Below, piece after piece: positions 23,694-35,519 of a stretch of 36,551 nt of DNA. Source of the stretch: Bacteroidales bacterium. Its GTDB lineage: Bacteria; Bacteroidota; Bacteroidia; Bacteroidales; UBA932. The translations under genes and the position numbers were made by a program. Each line of letters starts with the position of its first letter. The stretch's first letter is position 1. The DNA lies in contig JAQXHU010000028.1 of NCBI GenBank assembly GCA_029007435.1, positions 1-36,551 of the forward strand, written 5' to 3'. The notes beneath the pieces are model-generated. The model ran no database searches, was not told the origin of the DNA, and worked only from the letters and a program-made list of their open reading frames with translations.

Positions 23694-25151
23694 ATGAAAA
23701 AGTTTAAATCAATATTTTATACAGCGGCGGCAGCGCTGGCCATCGCCTCCTGCGGCCTTCTCGACACAGAGAATCCTTCCAATATCTACGGAAGCGGTTT
23801 CTGGAATTCAAAATCTGAAGTGGAGGCTTATCTGACAGGAACTTACACCCAGTTCAGGAGCACTCTCAACACATTGAACTGGTTCGAGGTCAGGAGTGAC
23901 AATTTCGCTCCGGGAGTCGAGTTCGGAACCAGCGCTCTCTGGTCACAGAACCTCACATCCACCAACGGCTCTTCCTGGGGCAGTTTCTACACTGTCATCC
24001 AGCATTGCAATATGGTGATAAAGAACGCCGACAAGGTGAAATTCACCATTGAAAGCGAGAAGAACAATCTGGTGGCCCAGGCCTATTCAATGAGGGCATA
24101 TATGTATTTCTGCCTTGTACGCACTTTCGGCGACGCTCCGCTTGAGCTTGTCCCGACCGAAGGCTCCGAGAAGGAGAAACAGCCGAGAGCTCCGAAGATT
24201 GACGTGCTCAATCAGGTGCTTTCAGACTGCGAGACTGCTGTAAGCCTCTATTCCTCAGACGCCTGGCTCGGCAACAAGAGCCTGGCTTCCAAGCTTGGAA
24301 CCTACGCCCTGATGGCTGATGCCTATCTCTGGAAGGCAAAGGTTCTCGGCGGCAATGACGAGGACTACAGGAATGTCATCAAATATGCTGATCTGGCGGC
24401 TGCCAAGACTTCGCTCGAGGATGACTACAGCCTCATTTACGGCACGAGAAACGGCCCGGAAATCATCTGGTCAATTCATTTCGGATATCCTGAGATTTCC
24501 GGCCAGTACAGCTCCACCCTCAAACTTCGTGACCAGTTCGTGCTGAAGGCCGCCAATATTGCGGACATACCTTACGCAAAGGCCGGTGCGAGAAGCACTT
24601 GGGCGCCGAGCGAGGAGTTCAAGGCAATTGTCTCAAAATATCCTGGCGATGTAAGACGGAACAATGCCTACGTGGTCGCTGTTGACGCCGCCGGCAATGT
24701 GCTCGGTACTTCAGACAAGAAGATGAGCGGAACCGCCACCGAGACCAACAGGATATATGACAATGACATCGTTCTCTACAGGCATTCGGAGATGATTCTC
24801 TTCAAGGCCGAGGCTTATGCCGCCCTGGGCCAGACTGACAAGGCCATCGAACAGCTCGACATCGTACGCAAACGCGCCGGTATCAAGCCATACAGCGGAG
24901 CCACTGACAAGAAGGCTGTTGAACTTGAGATTCTTGATGAGCGCGCAAGGGAGTTCTGGATTGAGAACAAGAGATGGCCTGACCTTATCAGGTTCCACTC
25001 CGAGGGCGTGATTGACATTTACGATGTAGTCCCGAATCTCCGCGCCAAGAAAGAGAACGGAGTGATCATCCCTCTCTATCTCGCAATCACAGTGTCCGAG
25101 ATGTCTCTTAACCACAAACTTGTTCAGACTGAAGGCTATGAGAACCTGTAG
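23694..25151 (+). CDS. RagB/SusD family nutrient-binding lipoprotein
   Basis: Surface lipoprotein partner of the preceding SusC. The signal peptide has lipobox IAS-C at about residue 20, then GLLDTENPSN. The 485-residue body shows the TPR-like helical pattern (AQAYSMRAYMYFCLVRTFGD) and the C-terminal RagB/SusD signature region RAREFWIENKRWPDLIRF. Start at 23694 is chosen from the spacing to a strong Shine-Dalgarno; upstream in-frame starts at 23676 and 23688 are possible. Sialidase 2 begins 4 bases after the stop. Confidence 0.95.
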   Translation: MKKFKSIFYTAAAALAIASCGLLDTENPSNIYGSGFWNSKSEVEAYLTGTYTQFRSTLNTLNWFEVRSDNFAPGVEFGTSALWSQNLTSTNGSSWGSFYTVIQHCNMVIKNADKVKFTIESEKNNLVAQAYSMRAYMYFCLVRTFGDAPLELVPTEGSEKEKQPRAPKIDVLNQVLSDCETAVSLYSSDAWLGNKSLASKLGTYALMADAYLWKAKVLGGNDEDYRNVIKYADLAAAKTSLEDDYSLIYGTRNGPEIIWSIHFGYPEISGQYSSTLKLRDQFVLKAANIADIPYAKAGARSTWAPSEEFKAIVSKYPGDVRRNNAYVVAVDAAGNVLGTSDKKMSGTATETNRIYDNDIVLYRHSEMILFKAEAYAALGQTDKAIEQLDIVRKRAGIKPYSGATDKKAVELEILDERAREFWIENKRWPDLIRFHSEGVIDIYDVVPNLRAKKENGVIIPLYLAITVSEMSLNHKLVQTEGYENL

Positions 25152-25155
25152 AATA

Positions 25156-26328
25156 ATGAAAATGAGCCGACTGGCGGCATTTGTGGCAGCTTTGCCGCTG
25201 ATGCTCGGCTGCTCTGGAGATATAAATGTCAATACTGTGAATCCTCCGTCTGGAGGCAATACAGATGACCCTGACGGCTTTGTGCCGGATGTGAATGCTC
25301 CGCATATTTTCACGGGCAAGACCAATGCCTATCACACTTTCCGTATTCCTGCAATCGTGAAGACGACCAAAGGCACGCTTGTGGCTTTCTGCGAGGGCAG
25401 GAAGAACAGTGGCTCGGATACCGGTGACATCAATATGATATGCAGACGTTCCATCGATGGAGGAAAGACCTGGAGCAAGATTATCACAATCTGGGATGAC
25501 GGCACAAATACCTGCGGAAATCCAAGCCCTGTGGTCGATCCGGAAACCGGCAGGATTCATCTCCTGATGACCTGGAACTATGAGACCGACGGCAAGTCAG
25601 CCGGTGATTTCAACAAAGTCGGCGCCACCAAGGACACCAGGCGTGTATTCTACACCTGGTCGGATGATGACGGCGTCACCTGGGAGAAACCGGTCGAGAT
25701 AACATCCACTACCAAGAAATCCGACTGGGGATGGTATGCAACCGGACCTTGCCACGCAATCATTCTCAATCGCGGAGCGCATAAAGGCCGTATTGTCGTG
25801 CCATGCGACCACAACGTGATTAACGTAGAAAAAGGAGGATACTCACACGTGATTTACTCCGACGACAAGGGAAAGACCTGGAAGATCGGAGGAGAGGTCC
25901 ATGGAGGAAACGAGAGCACCATCGAGGAACTCGAGGACGGACGGCTCCTTATTTCCTGCCGTCAGTCCGGATGCCGTCTGCTGGCTTACAGCTCTGACGG
26001 AGGTGAGACCTTCACAGCCGGTGTGTCCTGCACCGAGCTTGTCGACCCGAGATGCGAGGGCAGCCTGACCAGCACTGTCAGAAACGGAAAGCAGGTTCTC
26101 CTGCACTGCAACTGCGCCTCCACCGACCGTACCCATCTGACTGTCAAGGCCAGCCTTGACGGAGGAAACAAATGGTCAGCCGGTTACACTGTATGGTCAG
26201 GCTATGCGGCCTATTCAGATATGGTGATGCTGGATGACAAAACTGTCGGAGTGTTCTACGAGAACGGCGACACCGGCTCATATGCCAGAATAAGCTTTGA
26301 GACCGTGTCTGTAACAACTTGTTTATAA
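25156..26328 (+). CDS. Sialidase 2 (GH33), lipoprotein
   Basis: Second GH33 enzyme of the operon, 390 residues. ATG 25156 gives a signal peptide with lipobox MLG-C at Cys19 and a flexible Asn/Pro/Gly/Asp linker (about 20-48), suggesting anchoring to the outer membrane, possibly on the surface. The catalytic set matches sialidase 1: FRIP with Arg63, Asp88 in GSDTGDIN, Glu253 in GNESTIEEL, Arg269, Arg325 and Tyr353 in AYSDM. Asp boxes include SIDGGKTW, SDDDGVTW and SDDKGKTW. The strong similarity to sialidase 1, for example NSGSDTGDI and CGNPSPVVD shared, points to duplication followed by relocalisation. Confidence 0.95.
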   Translation: MKMSRLAAFVAALPLMLGCSGDINVNTVNPPSGGNTDDPDGFVPDVNAPHIFTGKTNAYHTFRIPAIVKTTKGTLVAFCEGRKNSGSDTGDINMICRRSIDGGKTWSKIITIWDDGTNTCGNPSPVVDPETGRIHLLMTWNYETDGKSAGDFNKVGATKDTRRVFYTWSDDDGVTWEKPVEITSTTKKSDWGWYATGPCHAIILNRGAHKGRIVVPCDHNVINVEKGGYSHVIYSDDKGKTWKIGGEVHGGNESTIEELEDGRLLISCRQSGCRLLAYSSDGGETFTAGVSCTELVDPRCEGSLTSTVRNGKQVLLHCNCASTDRTHLTVKASLDGGNKWSAGYTVWSGYAAYSDMVMLDDKTVGVFYENGDTGSYARISFETVSVTTCL

Positions 26329-26347
26329 ATCTTGCAATTGACAGAAT

Positions 26348-27901
26348 ATGAAAAATATAGTAAAAATAATCTCTCTGTCCTGTGTCCTGTTGCTGTCAGC
26401 CTGCGCCGAGGACACTAAAAAAGAACTTGCCGCGGCTTTTGACAGCGACATCAAAGAGGCTCTTGTCGGAGATGACATCACATTTACCGACCAGACTATT
26501 GGTGAGCCAAGCCGTTGGGAGTGGACATTCGAGGGCGGCGAGCCTGAGACATCACAGCTCTCCAGCCCGAAAGTGAAATGGATGAAACCGGGCACTTACG
26601 CAGTTAAGCTCCGCGTGTCCAACAAATATTCTTCTTCAGAGATTGAGAAGAGCGCCTGTGTGAAGATTGACTATCATTCTTCAGTGACCGCTGATTTCGA
26701 GGTGGAGAAAACTCCTCTGTTCGACGACGAGGTGGTGTTCATCAAGAACACTTCCACAGGCTATCCTGAGAATGTGAAATGGACTCTAACCCCTAAGGAG
26801 GGCGATCCGGTTGTGATTACGGATTATGATATCAACCAGAAGATTCCGGTAGGCGAATATTCCGTGAAACTCGAGATCAGCACTCCTGTGGCGAGTGACT
26901 CCAAAGAGGTTGCAGACGCTCTCACCGTGCTTGACCGCTACGCTGTCATCGCAGCAATCGGCTGCGAGAACTCGACCACTTATGAAGGCGGCAAAGTCAA
27001 CTTCAGGGACGCTTCCGCCGGCAATGCACAGAAATGGCTCTGGACATTCGAAGGTGGCGAGCCTGCCACTTCCACAGAGCAGAATCCTGTTGTCACATAT
27101 TCAACAGCAGGCTCTTACAAGGTAGTGCTCAAGGCTTACAATGACAAATATGATTCATTCGATGAGAAAGAGGGCTATGTCCACGTGCTTCCAGCAAGCG
27201 AGCTTGTATTCCTCCTTCCGTTCGACGGCTCTGTCAAAGACTACGGCCCGAATGCACTCGGCACTTCTGTTGTGACAAAAGGCGGGTTCGAATTGACCTA
27301 TGAGGCTCCTCGCAATAACGGCGGAACATCTGCTAAATTCCCTGGCGGCACGAAAGGCCAGTCCTATGCCGTGATAGCAATGCCTACGGCCCTTTCAACA
27401 GTCTATCCTGACGGTTCGGATTTCACCCTCTCCGTATGGACAAAGCTACCTGGCTCAATCTCGGCCAATAACGCCATCTTCGCCCAGGGCAACTGCCCGG
27501 GAACCACTCCGGTGAACCAGATCTGGTCCCGTTTCCAGAGCGGAGGAGTCATCAGGTGCACGGCGGAGGCTACAGGAATGAGCGGAAACACAGCCACTTC
27601 CAGCGCTTCGGCTACAACCTTTGACGACGGAAACTGGCATCACGTCTGCATAGTGTATTTCAAGAACAACGGAAAGCAGGATCTCCGTATCTATGCCGAC
27701 GGTGAGAAACTTGTCGAGGCCAATGGAAAGGATGACAAAGGCACACTTACCCTCCCGTATTACATCGGCTGCAACCTCCGTCTCACCAACGGGGAATGGG
27801 CTCCGGAGAATATGTTCACGGGCTGGATGGATGACTATGTTCTATATAAGAAGGGTTTCACTGCTGAAGAGGTAAAGGCTCTGTACCAACTGTACAATTA
27901 G
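26348..27901 (+). CDS. Surface lipoprotein with three PKD-like domains and a LamG domain
   Basis: A 517-residue lipoprotein (lipobox LSA-C at Cys19). Residues about 28-107, 112-195 and 199-281 are PKD-like beta sandwiches; the first and third contain the phrase WTFEGGEP and the GTYAVKLRV or GSYKVVLKA strand. Residues about 286-515 form a LamG/concanavalin-like domain (LPFDGSVKDYG, WHHVCIVYF, GWMDDYVLYKKGF). No catalytic motif was recognised. Its place at the end of the sialidase/SusCD operon fits a surface glycan-binding protein, with the PKD repeats as a spacer that holds the LamG domain away from the membrane. Its ligand is unknown. Confidence 0.87.
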   Translation: MKNIVKIISLSCVLLLSACAEDTKKELAAAFDSDIKEALVGDDITFTDQTIGEPSRWEWTFEGGEPETSQLSSPKVKWMKPGTYAVKLRVSNKYSSSEIEKSACVKIDYHSSVTADFEVEKTPLFDDEVVFIKNTSTGYPENVKWTLTPKEGDPVVITDYDINQKIPVGEYSVKLEISTPVASDSKEVADALTVLDRYAVIAAIGCENSTTYEGGKVNFRDASAGNAQKWLWTFEGGEPATSTEQNPVVTYSTAGSYKVVLKAYNDKYDSFDEKEGYVHVLPASELVFLLPFDGSVKDYGPNALGTSVVTKGGFELTYEAPRNNGGTSAKFPGGTKGQSYAVIAMPTALSTVYPDGSDFTLSVWTKLPGSISANNAIFAQGNCPGTTPVNQIWSRFQSGGVIRCTAEATGMSGNTATSSASATTFDDGNWHHVCIVYFKNNGKQDLRIYADGEKLVEANGKDDKGTLTLPYYIGCNLRLTNGEWAPENMFTGWMDDYVLYKKGFTAEEVKALYQLYN

Positions 27902-27913
27902 TTATGTGATGAT

Positions 27914-27964
27914 GCCGGAAGGCCGGAAAGTGTCGGAATCGCTTCCCGGTCTCCGGCTTTTATT
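27914..27964 (+). terminator. Terminator of the nanA-to-PKD/LamG operon
   Basis: Outer stem GCCGGA (27914-27919) with TCCGGC (27952-27957), continued by imperfect inner pairing, then TTTTATT. It separates the operon from the GntR gene. Confidence 0.75.
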
Positions 27965-27965
27965 G

Positions 27966-27973
27966 TAACTTTG
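27966..27973 (+). promoter_or_regulatory. -7 element upstream of the GntR gene (TAACTTTG)
   Basis: Perfect TAnnTTTG match 45 bases before the regulator start, directly after the terminator. No TTTG at the -33 position. Confidence 0.55.
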
Positions 27974-28018
27974 TGTATTGCATGACTGGGGAAATCCAGA
28001 TTTCTTAACTAACAAACA

Positions 28019-28756
28019 ATGAGCAAAAATATGAAGGCGGATATTACCTTGGTGGAGCAGACACAGAGAGATATTCTGAAGTATATTTCAAACAACAAAG
28101 AGTCTGCACTTCCTAAAGAACAGGAATTCGTGGAACTGTTAGGCGTCAGCAGAGTTGTGGTAAGGGAGGCGCTCAGCCGCCTGAGGGCGGTGGGCATCAT
28201 CGAGACGAAACGCAAGAAAGGCTCTGTGGTGGTGACGCCGGAAGTGTTCGGGGTGCTCAAGTCGATTGTGGCTTCCGGGCTGCTTGACAGGGACACTCTC
28301 CGTGACCTGTACGAACTCCGCCTGATGCTCGAGATCGGGATGTCTGACTTCGTCTTTATGAACAAGACCGAGTCCCAGATGGCCCAGCTCGACAAGATAG
28401 TGGGGGAAGAGGACGAACTCTGGGACAGGATGGCCAGGGCGGCTGACGCATCTGTGCGCTACGAATTGTCGAAGCAGTTGACCGATGTGGACGTGCGCTT
28501 CCATTCCACCCTGTTTGAAATGACAGGGAACAAGAGCCTTGTGGACTTCCAGTACATCCTCAGGCATCTGTTCACCCTGTATTATCCGAAAACAAACAAC
28601 GATTATCATTCCAGAACTCTGGTCTCCCATATCAGTCTGTACAATATTCTGCGCACCGGGACCGCCGATGCGTTCAGGATGGGAATGAGGCTTCACCTGA
28701 AGACCCAGTTTGACAATATGGAGTCAATCCTGGACAAGACATTTAACAAGCAATAG
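28019..28756 (+). CDS. GntR-family regulator with FCD domain, NanR-like
   Basis: A 245-residue DNA-binding regulator. Residues about 8-72 form the winged helix-turn-helix (LPKEQEFVELLGVSRVVVREAL). Residues about 90-235 form an FCD effector domain with His residues in the expected positions (DVRFHSTLF, and later His residues near HLF and HLK), which often bind a metal with the ligand. E. coli NanR, which responds to sialic acid, belongs to the same subfamily. It lies 4 bases before the mutarotase-symporter gene and between the two plus-strand sialic-acid units, so it is the best candidate to control this locus through sites in 18087-18250. Confidence 0.88.
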   Translation: MSKNMKADITLVEQTQRDILKYISNNKESALPKEQEFVELLGVSRVVVREALSRLRAVGIIETKRKKGSVVVTPEVFGVLKSIVASGLLDRDTLRDLYELRLMLEIGMSDFVFMNKTESQMAQLDKIVGEEDELWDRMARAADASVRYELSKQLTDVDVRFHSTLFEMTGNKSLVDFQYILRHLFTLYYPKTNNDYHSRTLVSHISLYNILRTGTADAFRMGMRLHLKTQFDNMESILDKTFNKQ

Positions 28757-28760
28757 AATA

Positions 28761-31337
28761 ATGAGACATACTCTGAGACTGTCGGCAATATTAGTTATTG
28801 TCGCGTCCCTGTCCGCACCGTCCATCCGGGCGACTGAATGCACAATAAAGAAAGCAGGAAGGCTTGAGACCGGACATAACGGACTTTCAGCCGCATTTAC
28901 CGGCGAAATCGGTGGCCGGGTGATTATGGCAGGAGGCTCTGACTTTGAAAACGAGATGCCGTGGCGTGGAGGAGTGAAAACTTATTACAGTGACATTTAC
29001 GAACTTGTCAGCAAGGACGGGGAGTATGTGTCTGTAAATACCGGATGCCATCTGCCGCAGCCTTTGGCTTACGGCTGCTCCGTATCGGATGGCAGGACAA
29101 TGTACTGCTTCGGCGGCTGGAATGACAAGCTCTCTTCATCAGCCGTGATAGCAGTGACGGTTTCCGGAACTGTTTTTTCTGCCGATTCCATTGCAGCGCT
29201 TCCGGCCGGTTTCTCGGCTTCGGCGGCCGCACTATGTTCCGGGAAAATCTATGTCCACGGCACATCAGCCACTGGCAACAGGCTGTTTGCGTTCACCCCT
29301 TCATCGAAAAGCTGGAAGGAACTTTCGGCCTGTCCGGACAAGCCGATTGAGGAGGGCGGAGCGCTTGTGTATCAGCACAATGGAAGAGAAGCCGCTCTCT
29401 ATCTGATTGGCGGCAGGGGAATGGACGGTGACAGCCGCTATATCTCGTCTTCAATCTGGGAATATCTCCCGGCTCACGATACCTGGAACCGGAAGTTCGA
29501 CCTTTCCTCCGTCGGTGAAATATCGAAGCTGATGTATTGCGGAGCCATAGCTTATGGCTCGGCCCATATTGTCATCGCAGGAGGGGACAACGGGATTGAA
29601 ATGCTCAGGCGTGACAGCCTGGAACGCAGGATTGCAGCCGCTGGGAGCGTCGGGGAGAGGAATTCGCTTAAATCAGAGCTGGAGAATGCCTTTACGTCGC
29701 ACAAAGGATTCAATACCGGCGTATATGCCTATCATACAATTACAAACACCATCGAGAAGATAGGGGAGTACCCTTCCGGAATGGCTGTCTGCACTTCCCT
29801 TGTACCGGTTGGCGGCAAACTTCTGATGCCTTCAGGAGAGTCAAGACCCGGTGTGAGATCCTCGGACATTGTCGAGATAACGATTGACGAGAGCCGGTCT
29901 TTCGGATGGATAAATTACACAGTGATTGTCATTTATCTTTTGGGAATGCTTCTCGTCGGGCTGTATTTTTCCCGCAGGGCAAAGACTACGGATCATTTTT
30001 TCAAGGGAGGCGGCTCGATTCCGTGGTGGGCTGCCGGTATCAGCATTTTCGCCACCGCGCTGAGCGCCATCACTTTTCTGTCAATACCGGCCAAGGCCTA
30101 TATGGCTGACTGGGGAATGTTCGTGTTCAATATTGCCATTCTCCTGATTGTCCCGATAGTGATACATTTCTATCTGCCGTTCTTCAGGAAGCTCAATGTG
30201 GCTTCGGCCTATGAGTATCTTGAGCAGCGTTTCAGCCCTGTTGTCAGGACATTGGCATCGGCGTTCTTCTGTATGTTCATGTTCGCCAGAGTGGCCATTG
30301 TGCTTTTCCTGCCGTCTCTGGCGCTTAACGCTGTGACCGGCCTGGATGTGTATCTCTGCATTCTGCTGATGGGTCTTGTTACAATCGCTTATTGCACGAT
30401 GGGAGGTATCGAGGCAGTTGTCTGGGGTGATGTCATCCAGGGCTTCATTCTTGTCGGCGGTGCCCTGATTTCTCTGGTGTATCTGATTTGCGGAGTGGAC
30501 GGCGGCATCGGCGAGGTTGTGCGTATCGCTGTGGATGACAGCAAGTTCAATATCCTGGATTTCTCTCTTGACTGGACCCGTCCGGTATTCTGGGTGGCGA
30601 TTCTCGGAGGTGTGGCCAACCAGCTGCTCACCTATACGAGCGACCAGTCTGTAGTCCAGAGGTACATCACTGTCAAGGACACGGCCAGCACGAAGAAGAG
30701 TCTCTGGTTGAACGGCCTGCTCAGTGTTCCTATCACGTTCATTTTCTTCTCTATCGGAACGGGACTTTACGTGTTCTTCAAGTCGCATCCTGACTTGCTG
30801 AATATCGGGATGAACAATACGGATTCCATTTTCCCGCATTTCATTATGTGCGAGTTGCCTACGGGCATAGCAGGGCTGCTTGTGGCCGCGATTTTCGCCG
30901 CCGCTATGTCCACTTTGTCCGCCAATATCAATTCGACTTCGACTGTGATGACGGAGGATTTCTTCGCACGTTTCCGGAAAGGTGTGGATGATGCTGGCAA
31001 GATGCGTTTCGCAAGGTGGACCGGTGTGTTCCTCGGCGGGTTCGGGGTCGTTATGGCAATTGTCCTGGCTACGTTTGACATCGCGTCTCTGTGGGATTCG
31101 TTCAATTTCTTCCTCGGCCTGCTGACCAGCGGACTTGGCGGCCTGTTTATGATGGGCATTTTCACAAAGCGCATCGGCACGCGTTCTGCCCTGACCGGAT
31201 TTGTATGCAGTATCGTCGTGCTTCTGCTCTGCAACAGGTTCTCCTATGTATCCACGATTCTGTACGGCTTCATAGGCCTTGTGTCGTGCTTCATCATCGG
31301 CTATCTCTCCAGCTTCATCTACGGCCGCGGCAGGTAG
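28761..31337 (+). CDS. Fusion of cyclically permuted sialic-acid mutarotase (Kelch) and sodium/solute symporter
   Basis: An 858-residue two-part protein. After a signal sequence, residues about 27-375 form a Kelch propeller of the NanM/YjhT mutarotase type in its cyclically permuted form (GRVIMAGGSDFENEMPW, TMYCFGGWND, LYLIGGRG). From about residue 385 begins an SSS-family transporter (YFSRRAKTTDHFFKGGG, PWWAAGISIFATALSAITFL) with about a dozen membrane segments. The propeller would lie in the periplasm, turning alpha-sialic acid released by sialidases into the beta anomer next to the transporter, which imports it with Na+. Such fusions are known in some Bacteroidota and Planctomycetota. Start at ATG 28761, 4 bases after the regulator. 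Confidence 0.92.
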   Translation: MRHTLRLSAILVIVASLSAPSIRATECTIKKAGRLETGHNGLSAAFTGEIGGRVIMAGGSDFENEMPWRGGVKTYYSDIYELVSKDGEYVSVNTGCHLPQPLAYGCSVSDGRTMYCFGGWNDKLSSSAVIAVTVSGTVFSADSIAALPAGFSASAAALCSGKIYVHGTSATGNRLFAFTPSSKSWKELSACPDKPIEEGGALVYQHNGREAALYLIGGRGMDGDSRYISSSIWEYLPAHDTWNRKFDLSSVGEISKLMYCGAIAYGSAHIVIAGGDNGIEMLRRDSLERRIAAAGSVGERNSLKSELENAFTSHKGFNTGVYAYHTITNTIEKIGEYPSGMAVCTSLVPVGGKLLMPSGESRPGVRSSDIVEITIDESRSFGWINYTVIVIYLLGMLLVGLYFSRRAKTTDHFFKGGGSIPWWAAGISIFATALSAITFLSIPAKAYMADWGMFVFNIAILLIVPIVIHFYLPFFRKLNVASAYEYLEQRFSPVVRTLASAFFCMFMFARVAIVLFLPSLALNAVTGLDVYLCILLMGLVTIAYCTMGGIEAVVWGDVIQGFILVGGALISLVYLICGVDGGIGEVVRIAVDDSKFNILDFSLDWTRPVFWVAILGGVANQLLTYTSDQSVVQRYITVKDTASTKKSLWLNGLLSVPITFIFFSIGTGLYVFFKSHPDLLNIGMNNTDSIFPHFIMCELPTGIAGLLVAAIFAAAMSTLSANINSTSTVMTEDFFARFRKGVDDAGKMRFARWTGVFLGGFGVVMAIVLATFDIASLWDSFNFFLGLLTSGLGGLFMMGIFTKRIGTRSALTGFVCSIVVLLLCNRFSYVSTILYGFIGLVSCFIIGYLSSFIYGRGR

Positions 31338-31341
31338 TAAA

Positions 31342-31373
31342 AGAGAAGCTGACCTTTTTGGGCCAGCCTCTCT
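31342..31373 (-). terminator. Hairpin terminator between convergent operons
   Basis: The arms 31342-31354 and 31361-31373 form a long stem; two positions that mismatch on the plus strand become G-U pairs on the minus strand, where TTTTA follows. It mainly serves the minus-strand susB operon and perhaps also the symporter gene. Confidence 0.72.
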
Positions 31374-31394
31374 CAATTTTATAGAGCCATAGAT

Positions 31395-35502
<4,108 letters not shown>

Positions 35503-35519
35503 ATTAGTGCAAATTTATG

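Noticed and set aside
30081..31376. 431-codon minus-strand frame opposite the symporter
   Set aside because: The plus strand encodes clear transmembrane transporter sequence; the antisense product is His/Arg/Glu-rich with no recognisable domain.
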